A stretch of DNA of 33,091 nucleotides from Candidatus Thermoplasmatota archaeon (GTDB lineage: Archaea > Thermoplasmatota > SW-10-69-26 > JACQPN01 > JAJPHT01), in contig DATLGO010000029.1 in assembly GCA_035540375.1 (NCBI GenBank), positions 1 to 33,091 of the forward strand. Direction: 5' to 3'. This document shows positions 1-8,013 of the stretch, piece after piece (position 1 is the first letter of the stretch; each line of letters begins with the position of its first letter). A program made the translations under genes and the position numbers. The notes under the pieces were generated by a model, which saw only the letters and a program-made list of their open reading frames with translations, had not been told where the DNA came from and searched no databases.

Positions 1-1
1 G

Positions 2-73
2 TCCATCCCCGCCGCCCCCGCCGTCCTCGCGCTCCTCGCCGGGTTCGGAGCCGCCCTCGCGCGCCGGCCGTAG
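2..73 (+). CDS. C-terminal end of a membrane-anchored protein (5' truncated by the window)
   Basis: The second forward frame is open from the window edge to a TAG at 71-73 and encodes only the last 23 residues of a protein. They read as a Pro/Ala-rich start, a hydrophobic stretch (AVLALLAGFGAALA) and a short basic end (RRP). A single C-terminal helix followed by arginines is the form of a tail anchor or of archaeal PGF-CTERM-like sorting tails, but no tripartite signal can be proved from so short a piece. It runs in the same direction as the DUF1761 gene 41 bp downstream. Nothing can be said of the rest of the protein. Confidence 0.45.
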   Translation, partial: SIPAAPAVLALLAGFGAALARRP

Positions 74-74
74 C

Positions 75-92
75 GTTCCGGAACCCTTACAA
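75..92 (+). promoter_or_regulatory. 10-bp palindrome and weak TATA-like box upstream of the DUF1761 gene
   Basis: The perfect palindrome GTTCCGGAAC (75-84) abuts a TATA-like CCCTTACAA (84-92). The box lies about 26 bp upstream of the GTG at 115, as expected for a leaderless archaeal transcript. The palindrome overlaps the position of a BRE and could be an operator. Inferred from spacing only. Confidence 0.3.
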
Positions 93-114
93 CCGCGGCC
101 GCGGCTCGCGGCCC

Positions 115-525
115 GTGCACCCGGCCCCGGCGCTCGACGTCGTGCCGATCCTGGCCGCCGCCCTCGTGAACATCGTCGTGGGTTTCGTCTGGTACGCGCC
201 GCCCGTCCTCGGAAACGCGTGGCTGAAAGAGCTGGGGAAGAAGCAGGAGGAGCTCGGCTCCCCCGGGCCCGCCTATGCGCTCGTGGTGGTGAGCGCTCTC
301 GTCAGCGCCCTCGCGCTGAACTATGTCATCCACGGCATCTCGGGCGCCTCGCCCACCCTCCAGGACGGCGCCCTTGTAGGCCTCATCGTCGGCGTCGGGT
401 TCGCCGCGACAGCCATGGGCGCGGAATCGATCTTCGGCGGCAAGAGCCTGAAACTTTACCTCATCAACGCCGGTTACCACGTGGTGGCGCTCGCGCTCGC
501 CGGCGTCGTCGTCACCTTCCTCTGA
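115..525 (+). CDS. DUF1761 family membrane protein
   Basis: 136 residues with about four hydrophobic helices: roughly residues 10-28, 52-72, 84-104 and 115-136. The early Asn-Ile-Val-Val-Gly-Phe-Val-Trp-Tyr motif (NIVVGFVWY, residues 19-27) and the helix layout match DUF1761, small integral membrane proteins of unknown function found in bacteria and archaea. The GTG at 115 is the only reasonable start and sits about 26 bp downstream of a TATA-like box, so the message may be leaderless. Its TGA at 523-525 overlaps the ATG of trmY by one base, so the two are probably translated together. No function is established for the family. Confidence 0.8.
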   Translation: MHPAPALDVVPILAAALVNIVVGFVWYAPPVLGNAWLKELGKKQEELGSPGPAYALVVVSALVSALALNYVIHGISGASPTLQDGALVGLIVGVGFAATAMGAESIFGGKSLKLYLINAGYHVVALALAGVVVTFL

Positions 526-1118
526 TGCCGACCTTCATCCTCCTCGCGCACCGGGCCTCGACCGCCCCCGCCTTCAGCCTGGACGATCTTCCGGGGTCCG
601 GCGGCCGCATGGACATCGTGTGCCGCGTCGTGACAAGCGCCCTCCTCCATTCCCACGGCGTCCGGAGCGACGTGGAGGTCATCGCCCTCCTCCAGGGCCC
701 CCCGGGCGCTCCCGTCGCGGTGCGCTTCGACGGCGCGAAGGTGCGCCGCCTGAACCCCGACGAGCGCAGCACGGCGGCGCTCGTCCGCCGCGCGCTCGCG
801 ACGCCCCGCACGGGACCCGTGTGGCGCGAAGCCTCCCCCGGGGTGAGCGTCGCGGACGCGACGCTCGCGGACCTCCTCGACACCCTCGCGACGCGCCCTC
901 TCGTGCTCCTCGACGAAGGGGGCGACGACGCGCGCGCCGCGCCGCCGCCCGCGGACGCGGTGTATGTGATCGGCGACGACCAGGGATTCACGCCCGAAGA
1001 GGACGCCGAGGTCCGCGGCCGCGGCGCCCGGGCCGTGAGCCTCGGGCCGCGGTCGCTCCAGGCCGACCAGGCGGTCGTGGTGCTCCTGAACGAGCTGGAC
1101 CGGGCCGGGGCGCGGTAG
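525..1118 (+). CDS. trmY: tRNA (pseudouridine(54)-N(1))-methyltransferase TrmY
   Basis: 197 residues, the usual length for TrmY, the SPOUT enzyme that methylates N1 of pseudouridine 54 in the T-loop of archaeal tRNA using S-adenosylmethionine. Family signatures are visible: the N-terminal AHRASTAPAFSLDDLPGSGG and MDIVCR region (residues about 8-34), LNPDERSTAALVRRAL (about residue 75), and the C-terminal knot with IGDDQGF and SLGPRSLQADQAVVVLLNEL that binds the cofactor. It starts at the ATG overlapping the TGA of the DUF1761 gene (TGATG at 523-527), which indicates coupled translation. TrmY is essentially archaeal and one of the best lineage markers in this window. Confidence 0.93.
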   Translation: MPTFILLAHRASTAPAFSLDDLPGSGGRMDIVCRVVTSALLHSHGVRSDVEVIALLQGPPGAPVAVRFDGAKVRRLNPDERSTAALVRRALATPRTGPVWREASPGVSVADATLADLLDTLATRPLVLLDEGGDDARAAPPPADAVYVIGDDQGFTPEEDAEVRGRGARAVSLGPRSLQADQAVVVLLNELDRAGAR

Positions 1119-1221
1119 GCCTGCCGGGCCGGGGGTCGCGCCCCGTGGCCCGCGAACGAACGCCTCCGCTGAAGCAGTTGGAGCAGCGCGAAAAACTCTT
1201 GTCGTTGGGAGGCTGAAGAGA

Positions 1222-1246
1222 ATGCGCGCGCTGCCGACGCGCGCAT
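1222..1246. terminator. Perfect 9-bp hairpin between convergent trmY and nuoN
   Basis: ATGCGCGCG (1222-1230) and CGCGCGCAT (1238-1246) form a perfect stem around a 7-base loop. It lies in the 200-bp space between the trmY stop and the nuoN stop, which face each other. No strong T-run follows on either strand, so it may be a bidirectional terminator, an RNA-stabilising element or chance in GC-rich DNA. Confidence 0.35.
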
Positions 1247-1286
1247 CCTAGCGAGACCGTATAACCTTTACGATCCGATCACGGGA

Positions 1287-1305
1287 TTGTCGGATTTTCC
1301 GACAA
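1287..1305 (-). terminator. Stem-loop just downstream of nuoN
   Basis: TTGTCGGA (1287-1294), a TTT loop, and TCCGACAA (1298-1305) make a perfect 8-bp hairpin beginning 13 bases past the nuoN stop codon. Its place at the end of the long nuo transcript suggests 3'-end formation or stability. No poly-T tract follows on the minus strand. Confidence 0.4.
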
Positions 1306-1318
1306 GTTCCCTCCAATC

Positions 1319-2836
1319 TCACGGGATGAGCGACGCCGCCGCCTCGACCGCGAAGCCGTAGAACGGCGCCGGGTAGAGGCCGATCACGATCGTGCCGAGG
1401 AGCGCGATCGCGACGGCCGCGATGGCCGAGGCCGGGATCGCGAGGCGCGTCGTGGCGCCGCCCTCGTCCACGTACATCGTGCGCACGATGCGCGCGTAGT
1501 AGTAGAGCGAGATGGCGCTGTTCACGACGCCCGCGACCGCGAGCCACACGAACCAGCCGCCGGCCTGGATGGCCGCGCTGAAGAGCACGAACTTCGAGGC
1601 GAAGCCGGCAAACGGCGGGATGCCCGCGAACGAGAGCATGAAGATCGCCATCGCGAGGGCGAGGAAGGGCGCGCGCCGGGAGAGGCCGCGCCAGTCGTTC
1701 AGGTCCTCGCTCACGCCGAGCGTCGCGACGGCCGCGACCACGACGAAGGCGCCCGCCTTCATGAAGGCGTGCGTCGTGATGTGGAGGAGGCCGCCCGCGA
1801 GCGCGAACTGCGTCGCGATGGGAAGCGCGATGAGCATGTACCCTGCGTGCGCGATGGACGAATACGCGAGGAGCCGGCGCACGTTGGTCTGCGAGAGCGC
1901 GACGACGTTGCCGACCGTCATCGTCACGACCGCGAGGGCGGCCGCGAGGAACGTCCAGTTGGTCTGGACCGCGACGAGGCCGATGATGAAGATCTTGAAG
2001 ATGGCCGCGAAGCCCATCTTCTTCGAGGCCGCCGCGAGGAAGGCCGACACCGTGGGCGGCGCGCCGTCGTACACGTCGACCGACCACATGTGGAACGGCA
2101 CCGCGCTCACCTTGAACGCGAAGCCGGTGAGCACGAACACCCAGCCGAAGACGAGCGTCGGAGCGATGCGGCCCGTCGCGGGGTCGATGAGGCCCGGCGC
2201 GCCGACGAGGCCGCCCGAGAGGGCGTCGAGGTTCGTCGTGCCCGCGAGGCCGTAGATGAGCGAGATGCCGTAGAGCGTGACGGCGCTCGAGAGCGACCCG
2301 ATCACGAAGTACTTCATCGCGGCCTCAGCGCTGTCGGGGGCCTTCTTGTAGAAGCCCGCGAGCGCGTACGTGCAGAAGCTCGCGAGCTCGAGGCCGACGA
2401 AGAGCGTGATGAGTTCGCGCGCGGAGGCGACGACCATCATGCCGAGCGTCGAGAACAGGATGAGCGCGTAGTACTCGCCCTGGTGGCGCTCGCGGATCGA
2501 GTGCGGGCTCGCGAGGACCACGATGCCCGCGACGAGGAGGAAGATGGCGGCGAAGAAGACCGAGAACGGCGTGACGTCGTACACGCCGTAGACCGTCGGG
2601 ACGCCCGCGCTCGAAACCGGCAGGGCCTCGACGGCGTCGCGCACGTAGCCGAAGCCGGGGACGTCGTAGAGGCTCGCGAAGCTGAAGACGCCGGCGAGGA
2701 CGATCGCGATGAGCGCGAAGCCCGCCATGCCCTGGCGCTTGAGGCCGAGCGTGCCGAGGATCGCGGCCGCGAGGCCGGCGATCGTGAGGATCGCAAGCGG
2801 CGTGAGGGCGATGATCTCGTTCGGGACGAGCGCCAC
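1319..2836 (-). CDS. nuoN: NADH-quinone oxidoreductase-like subunit N (antiporter-type)
   Basis: 505 residues, the normal length for NuoN, one of three Mrp-antiporter-like proton-pumping subunits of complex I. It is a chain of about 14 hydrophobic helices. The conserved glutamate of the fifth helix lies in FVGLELASFCTYALAG (Glu150), and the later SVDVYDGAPPTVSAFLAAASKKMGF segment carries the family proline and lysine pattern. The start is a GTG directly abutting the nuoM stop, with GGGGGTGG upstream as ribosome binding site. It is the last gene of the operon and is followed by a stem-loop at 1287-1305. Confidence 0.95.
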   Translation of the reverse strand: MALVPNEIIALTPLAILTIAGLAAAILGTLGLKRQGMAGFALIAIVLAGVFSFASLYDVPGFGYVRDAVEALPVSSAGVPTVYGVYDVTPFSVFFAAIFLLVAGIVVLASPHSIRERHQGEYYALILFSTLGMMVVASARELITLFVGLELASFCTYALAGFYKKAPDSAEAAMKYFVIGSLSSAVTLYGISLIYGLAGTTNLDALSGGLVGAPGLIDPATGRIAPTLVFGWVFVLTGFAFKVSAVPFHMWSVDVYDGAPPTVSAFLAAASKKMGFAAIFKIFIIGLVAVQTNWTFLAAALAVVTMTVGNVVALSQTNVRRLLAYSSIAHAGYMLIALPIATQFALAGGLLHITTHAFMKAGAFVVVAAVATLGVSEDLNDWRGLSRRAPFLALAMAIFMLSFAGIPPFAGFASKFVLFSAAIQAGGWFVWLAVAGVVNSAISLYYYARIVRTMYVDEGGATTRLAIPASAIAAVAIALLGTIVIGLYPAPFYGFAVEAAASLIP

Positions 2837-4351
2837 TCAGGCCACCCCCATCGTGAGGAGAAGGGCGCGGACGGGGCCGTCGAGGACGTCCGTGAGCAGG
2901 CGCGGCCAGAGGCCGTAGAGGGCCGTGAACAGGAGCAGGATCGCCAGGGGGACCGCCTCGTGCCAGTGCAGGTCGTACGTGTGTCCGTAGTGGACGCCGG
3001 GCTTCTCCGTGAACGGGCCGAAGAAGGCGCGCTGGAGCGCCCACAGATAGTACGCGGCGGAGAGCACGAGGTAGACGAGCGGGATCAGGATGTAGATCCC
3101 GAAGGCTTCCCAGGTGGCGCCGTAGATCTGGAACTCCGCGATGAAGGCCGCAAGCCCCGGGAGGCCGAGACCCGCCATCGAGAAGATGACCATGTACGTC
3201 GCGGACTTCGGCAGCTTCGCCGCGAGGCCGCCCATCGACGGGATGTCGCGCGTGCCGAGGTTGTGCGCGAGCACGCCGCACAGCATGAAGAGCGCCGGAC
3301 TGATGAAGCCGTGCGCGAGCATCATGAAGTTCGCTCCGACGAGGCCGAGCTCGCTGCCCGTGTGGACGGACGCCGCGATGCCAAGGAGCACGAGGCCCAT
3401 CGACCCGATGGACGAGTACGCGACGAGCTTCTTGTAGTCGCGCTGCACGAGGCAGATCGCGGAGGCGTAGATCATGCTCGCGACCGCGATCACGAACATG
3501 AGGGGCACGAGCCACTGCGCGCCGAAGGGCGCGACGGGGAGCGCGATGCGGATGAGGCCGTACGAGCCCATCTTCAGCAGCACGCCCGCGAGGAGCACCG
3601 AGCCCGCCGTCGGCGCCTCGACGTGCGCGTCGGGGAGCCACGTGTGGAAGGGGAAGACGGGGAACTTCACCGCGAAGCCCACGAAGAGCGCGAGGAACAC
3701 GATCTGCTGGAAGCCCTGGCTGAAGCGGCCGTTCGCGGCCACGATGTCCTCGATGGCGAAGGAGCGCGCGCCGGACGGGAATGCCTCGAAGTACAGCGCC
3801 ATGAAGGCGAGCAGCATCACGAGCGAGGCCGTGAACGTGTAGATGAAGAACTTGATCGCCGCGTACTTCTTCCTCGGGCCGCCCCAGATGGCGATGAGGA
3901 AGTACATCGGGATGAGCACGAACTCCCAGAAGACGTAGAACAGGAAGAGGTCGAGCGCGCTGAACACGCCGAGGACGGCCGCGTTCAGGATCATGAGCAT
4001 CGCGTGGAACGTGGAGGCGCGCTCCGTCTGGTCCCAGGCGAAGACGATGCCGAGCGTGACGAGGAGCGCCGTCAGGAAGAACATCGGCGCGCCGAGGCCG
4101 TCGAGACCGAAGATGATCTGGATGCCGAGGCCCGGGATCCACTGGTACTTCTCGTAGAAGCCGTAACCGGTCGCGGTCTTCGGGGCGTCGGCGAGCGTGA
4201 TGAGGAGGTACGACGCGATCGCGAGCGGCACGAGGCTCGTCGCGAGCGCGACGACGCGCGCGATGCGGTGATCCTTCCGGCCGATCGCGAGCGTGAGGCC
4301 GGCGCCCGCGAGGGCGCTCAGGATGGCGATGGAGACGAGAGGCAATTCCAT
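2837..4351 (-). CDS. nuoM: NADH-quinone oxidoreductase-like subunit M (antiporter-type)
   Basis: 504 residues with about 14 membrane helices. The essential helix-5 glutamate is in FWEFVLIPMYFLI (Glu143), and the sequence FHTWLPDAHVEAPTAGSVLL with the following LLKMGSYG is the proton-channel signature of NuoM. It pumps protons as part of the membrane arm. The ATG at 4351 abuts the nuoL stop, with GGAGGG a few bases upstream, so the pair is almost certainly co-translated. Nothing in length or motifs departs from the family. Confidence 0.96.
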   Translation of the reverse strand: MELPLVSIAILSALAGAGLTLAIGRKDHRIARVVALATSLVPLAIASYLLITLADAPKTATGYGFYEKYQWIPGLGIQIIFGLDGLGAPMFFLTALLVTLGIVFAWDQTERASTFHAMLMILNAAVLGVFSALDLFLFYVFWEFVLIPMYFLIAIWGGPRKKYAAIKFFIYTFTASLVMLLAFMALYFEAFPSGARSFAIEDIVAANGRFSQGFQQIVFLALFVGFAVKFPVFPFHTWLPDAHVEAPTAGSVLLAGVLLKMGSYGLIRIALPVAPFGAQWLVPLMFVIAVASMIYASAICLVQRDYKKLVAYSSIGSMGLVLLGIAASVHTGSELGLVGANFMMLAHGFISPALFMLCGVLAHNLGTRDIPSMGGLAAKLPKSATYMVIFSMAGLGLPGLAAFIAEFQIYGATWEAFGIYILIPLVYLVLSAAYYLWALQRAFFGPFTEKPGVHYGHTYDLHWHEAVPLAILLLFTALYGLWPRLLTDVLDGPVRALLLTMGVA

Positions 4352-6508
4352 TCAGCTCCCTCCGAAGAACGAGATGCCGCGGTCGCGCAGGGCGTCCGTG
4401 AGGAGCGGCGCGTACACGATCGCGAGGATGATGAGGACGACGCCCGCGACGACCGCGAACGCGTAGTCCTGGACGTCGCCGGTCTGCCAGAACCTCCAGC
4501 GGTCGGCCGTCCTGCCGGTGCGGTTCGCGACGCCGTTCACGACGCCGTCGATGACGTGCTGGTCGAACCAGTCCTCGACGCGCGCCCAGCCGACGACGAC
4601 CTTCTCCGCGAAGGCGTTGTAGGCGTGGTCGATGTAGTAGCGGTTCGCGAGGACCTTCGAGAAGCCCGTGAGCTCGTCGTCGGCCTTGAGGTTCTTCGCG
4701 ACGCTCTTCGGTCCCCACCAGGCGTACGCGAGCCCGGCGCCGAGGAGCGCCACGGCGATGGAGGCGTAGGTGAGCGGGACCTCGAACGGGTGGAGGAGCG
4801 CCTTCACGAGGCCGCCGCCGTGCGCCTCGCCGTGGCCCGCGTCCGCGACGCCCGCGGCCGCGAGCGTCTCCGGGGAGGCCGCGACCAGGTTGTCCGCGGT
4901 GCCGCCCGCGAAGGCGAAGACGACGACGCCGCCCACGAGCGCCATCGCGCCGAGGAAGGCGAGGGGGACGGCCATCGTCCAGCCCGACTCGTGGATGTGG
5001 CTCTCGTGCGACCCGTGCTCGCGGTGGTGGCCGGCGTGCCCGTCGCGCGCCGCGCGCCAATCCTTGCCGCGGTACTCGCCCTCGAAGGTCATGAAGTACA
5101 GGCGGAACATGTAGTACGCCGTGAGGCCCGCCGTGAGGAGGCCGACGCCGTAGAGGACGTAGTAGATGGGCGCATCGTGGGCCGCGTGGAACACGGCCTC
5201 GAGGAGCGCGTCCTTCGAGTAGAAGCCGCTGAACGGCGGAAGGCCCGCGATCGAGATGGTGCCGAAAAGCATCGCGAACGCCGTCACGGGCATCCACTTG
5301 CGCATGCCGCCCATCTCGCGCATGTCGTACGGCGCGTCCTCGTGGTGGCGCGCGTGGCCGACGGACCCGGCGCTGAGGAAGAGGCCGGCCTTGAAGAAAG
5401 CGTGGCTGAACAGGTGGAAGATCGCGACGGTGACGCCCGCAAGCGCCGCGGCCGAGACGGCGTCGCCGTGGCTGAAGTAAAGCGATCCGCCGACGCCGAG
5501 CGCGAGGAACATGTACCCGAGCTGCGAGAGCGTCGAGTACGCGAGGACGCGCTTCACGTCGTTGTTCACGAGCGCCATGCTCGCGGCGAAGAGGGCCGTG
5601 AAGCCGCCGATGATCGCGACGACGAGCAGAAGCTCGGGCGTCTGCACCATGAGCGGGTACGAGCGCGCGACGAGGTAGACGCCGGCCTTGACCATCGTCG
5701 CCGCGTGGATGAGGGCGGAGACGGTCGTGGGGCCCTCCATCGCGTCCGGGAGCCACACGTGCAGGGGGAACTGCGCGCTCTTGCCGACGGCGCCGAGGAA
5801 GATGAAGAGGTTCGCGATGAGGAGCGTGCCCTTCGCCGACTCCTCGACCTTGAGCGCGAAGAGGTGGTCGAAGTCGAGCGTGTGGAGGCCGCCCGCCGCC
5901 CCGCCGAACTGGACGAGGAGGATGATGATGCCGACGAGGAAGAACACGTCGCCGATCCGCGTGACGAGGAACGCCTTCTTCGCGGCGGCCGCCGCGGCGG
6001 GGCGCTTGTACCAGTACCCGATGAGGAGGTACGAGCAGAGGCCCATGATCTCCCAGAAGATGAAGAGGATGAGGTAGTTGCCCGCGACGACGAGGCCGAG
6101 CATGCCCGTGATGAAGAGCGTGATCTCGGCGAAGTAGCGGCGGCGCCCGTCGCCCTCCTCGTGCATGTAGCCGACCGAGTAGAGGACGATGAGCGTGACG
6201 AGGATGCCGACCACGAAGAGCATGAGCCCCGTGAGCGGGTCGACGTGGATCGCGAGGTTGAGCTGGTAGTTGCCCGCCGTCCACCATTCCATCTTCTGGA
6301 CGAACGGGTGCGCGTAGCTCACGGTGTGGTCGAGGACCTTCTGGAAGACGAGCAGGCTCAGGATGCCCGCCGCGCCGACGAGCGCGACGGAGAGCCACCC
6401 GCCCTGCTCGCCGGGGATCTTCTTCCCGAAGAGGCCGACGAGGAGGAACGCGACGAAGGGCAGGACGGGGATGAGCCAGGTGTACTGGAGGATCGGGTCG
6501 ACGGCCAT
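4352..6508 (-). CDS. nuoL: NADH-quinone oxidoreductase-like subunit L (antiporter-type, with lateral helix)
   Basis: 718 residues, somewhat longer than the bacterial norm of about 610-650. The antiporter core has Glu153 in IFWEIMGLCSYLLIGYWY and the signature HVWLPDAMEGPTTVSALIHA followed by MVKAGVYL. A histidine-rich loop (about residues 489-510, reading HAGHHREHGSHESHIHESG) interrupts the C-terminal third, before the long amphipathic helix and final membrane helix that tie L to M and N. The ATG is preceded by GAGGTGG. One base separates it from nuoK. It is the distal proton pump of the membrane arm. Confidence 0.96.
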   Translation of the reverse strand: MAVDPILQYTWLIPVLPFVAFLLVGLFGKKIPGEQGGWLSVALVGAAGILSLLVFQKVLDHTVSYAHPFVQKMEWWTAGNYQLNLAIHVDPLTGLMLFVVGILVTLIVLYSVGYMHEEGDGRRRYFAEITLFITGMLGLVVAGNYLILFIFWEIMGLCSYLLIGYWYKRPAAAAAAKKAFLVTRIGDVFFLVGIIILLVQFGGAAGGLHTLDFDHLFALKVEESAKGTLLIANLFIFLGAVGKSAQFPLHVWLPDAMEGPTTVSALIHAATMVKAGVYLVARSYPLMVQTPELLLVVAIIGGFTALFAASMALVNNDVKRVLAYSTLSQLGYMFLALGVGGSLYFSHGDAVSAAALAGVTVAIFHLFSHAFFKAGLFLSAGSVGHARHHEDAPYDMREMGGMRKWMPVTAFAMLFGTISIAGLPPFSGFYSKDALLEAVFHAAHDAPIYYVLYGVGLLTAGLTAYYMFRLYFMTFEGEYRGKDWRAARDGHAGHHREHGSHESHIHESGWTMAVPLAFLGAMALVGGVVVFAFAGGTADNLVAASPETLAAAGVADAGHGEAHGGGLVKALLHPFEVPLTYASIAVALLGAGLAYAWWGPKSVAKNLKADDELTGFSKVLANRYYIDHAYNAFAEKVVVGWARVEDWFDQHVIDGVVNGVANRTGRTADRWRFWQTGDVQDYAFAVVAGVVLIILAIVYAPLLTDALRDRGISFFGGS

Positions 6509-6509
6509 C

Positions 6510-6830
6510 TTACCACCTCAGGCTGCGGGCGCGTTCGGTGTCGATGTTCTGCATCAGGCGGAACAGGTTGACGAGGATCGCGAGGCCGACCGCGGCCTCG
6601 GCGGCGGCGAGCGCGATCGAGAAGAGCGCGAACGCGTAGCCGGTGCTCGTCTGGAACATGGACGAGAACGCCGCGAAGTTGAGGTTCGCCGCGTTCAGCA
6701 TGATCTCGATGCTCATGAGCAGGCGGATGCCCGAGCGTTGCGTGATCATGCCGTAGACGCCGATCGCGAAGAGCGCGGCGGAGAGCGCGACGACCCAGCC
6801 GCCGGTGATCGGCGGGAAGCCCTCGAGCAT
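6510..6830 (-). CDS. nuoK: NADH-quinone oxidoreductase-like subunit K
   Basis: 106 residues with three membrane helices, as usual for NuoK. The family motif LLMSIEIMLNAANLNFAAFS holds the conserved helix-2 glutamate, and the FSIALAAAEAAVGLAILV segment holds the helix-3 glutamate; both belong to the E-channel. The ATG overlaps the nuoJ2 stop by one base (ATGA) and follows AGGAGG. The stop is a TAA one base before nuoL. Confidence 0.96.
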   Translation of the reverse strand: MLEGFPPITGGWVVALSAALFAIGVYGMITQRSGIRLLMSIEIMLNAANLNFAAFSSMFQTSTGYAFALFSIALAAAEAAVGLAILVNLFRLMQNIDTERARSLRW

Positions 6831-7141
6831 CAGGAATCCTCCTTCTGGGCGAGGACGAGCGCGCCGATGAGCGCGGCGATGAGCGCGACGGAAAGCAGCT
6901 CGAAGGCGAACACGAGGGGCGGCTCGGCCGCGGTGCCCGTCTGCTTGAAGAGCTGCGCCGTGACGCCCGTCAGGTTCTCGCGGCCCTCGAGCGTGCCCTG
7001 GTCGGGGTGCTCGACGGGGCCGGCCGGGCCGAGCGCGGTGTAGGGGTTCCACGCGTTCGTGAACAGCGCGGCAAGCGCCAGGATGACGAAGACGAGGATG
7101 GCGGCCGTCCACTTGAGGTCGGTCTTGGTCTGCTCGTTCAG
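6830..7141 (-). CDS. nuoJ2: NADH-quinone oxidoreductase-like subunit J, second part (NuoJ2), apparent CTG start
   Basis: About 103 residues: one helix near the N terminus (TAAILVFVILALAALF), a polar stretch, then a C-terminal helix (ELLSVALIAALIGALVLAQ). This is the pattern of the separate C-terminal half of NuoJ seen in haloarchaea, where nuoJ is split. No ATG, GTG or TTG exists in frame between the preceding reading frame and the first helix. The best start is the CTG at 7141-7139, which overlaps the nuoJ1 stop (CTGA) and has GGAGGG six bases upstream. It should insert next to NuoK. The product is clear; the start codon is inferred. Confidence 0.85.
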   Translation of the reverse strand: MNEQTKTDLKWTAAILVFVILALAALFTNAWNPYTALGPAGPVEHPDQGTLEGRENLTGVTAQLFKQTGTAAEPPLVFAFELLSVALIAALIGALVLAQKEDS

Positions 7142-7992
7142 GCGGATCCCTCCTTCTTCTTCGTGCCGGCGACCGTCTGCGTCTCCGTTCCGTAGACGCC
7201 GTCGTCGATGCTCACGCCGTAGAGGTTGCCGGGCTCGCGCACGGGCTTCCTCGGGTTCGTGTCCACGAGGCTCTTCATGGGGCCCACGCCGACCGCGGGC
7301 GTCGCCGTCTGGAGGTCCTCGACGCTCTCGACCGAGAAGCCGGGCGGAAGGTCCAGCTCGTCGAGCGAGTGCGGGCGCTCCTGCGGGAGCGTGAGCATCA
7401 CCGTGAACAGGATGAGCGTGATGACCGCGCCGACGTACACGAGGATCTGGATCGCGGCCAGGAACTCGGCGCCGACGAGGAGGAAGAACGCCGCGACGCC
7501 GATGAGGAGCGCCGCGAGCCAGACCGTCGCGTGGATGTTCTCGCGCACGGAGACGACCTTGAGGCCCGCGAACACCATGAGGAGCGCCGTCGCGAAGAAG
7601 CCCGTGAGCATCGCGCCCGCGACGATCGCGAGGCCGCCGAGCCCGACGGCCGCGAGGAGGGCCCAGATCGTGATCTCCTTCTCGCGGACGAGGACGAAGA
7701 TCTGCATCGCGGAGCCGAGGACGAGACCCGCGAGGACGCCTGCGAGACCCCAGCTCGGGAGACCCGCGAGGTAGCCCGCGGCGCCGAGCGCGAGGACGCC
7801 GCCCGCAAAGAGCGTGCCGGCGCGGCGGCGGTCGTCGGAGCGCGCGCCGTTCCAGAAGCCCCATCCCGCGCCGCCCGCGAGGACGGCGAGGACTGCGTAC
7901 GCGAGGTAGGTCGCCATCTGGCTTCCGCCCTCGGGCGCGTAGTTGTTCAGGGGAGACCCTTCGACGAACGCGATCACACTGAGTCCCGTCAT
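7138..7992 (-). CDS. nuoJ1: NADH-quinone oxidoreductase-like subunit J, first part, with extra N-terminal membrane domain (NuoJ1)
   Basis: 284 residues. The canonical NuoJ core is residues about 130-203: FFATALLMVFAGLKVVSVRE, then LVGAEFLAAIQILVYVGAVI, the highly conserved NuoJ signature. Before it is an unusual hydrophobic region of about 100 residues (26-127, about four helices), and after it a polar tail of about 80 residues rich in Pro, Asp and Lys. NuoJ subunits normally start close to the core. The ATG at 7992 has GGAG about 11 bases upstream; an internal ATG at 7917 (Met26) is an alternative that drops a polar leader. It lies 21 bp after nuoI and overlaps nuoJ2. Confidence 0.88.
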   Translation of the reverse strand: MTGLSVIAFVEGSPLNNYAPEGGSQMATYLAYAVLAVLAGGAGWGFWNGARSDDRRRAGTLFAGGVLALGAAGYLAGLPSWGLAGVLAGLVLGSAMQIFVLVREKEITIWALLAAVGLGGLAIVAGAMLTGFFATALLMVFAGLKVVSVRENIHATVWLAALLIGVAAFFLLVGAEFLAAIQILVYVGAVITLILFTVMLTLPQERPHSLDELDLPPGFSVESVEDLQTATPAVGVGPMKSLVDTNPRKPVREPGNLYGVSIDDGVYGTETQTVAGTKKKEGSA

Positions 7993-8013
7993 GGTGGTCC
8001 GCTCCGCGCGCTC

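Noticed and set aside
1769-6571. Unbroken 1600-codon open frame on the plus strand opposite nuoN, nuoM and nuoL
   Set aside because: It is antisense to three certain genes and consists almost wholly of Arg, Glu, Asp, Ala and Val, as expected from the mirror of GC-biased third positions. No domain or start signal.
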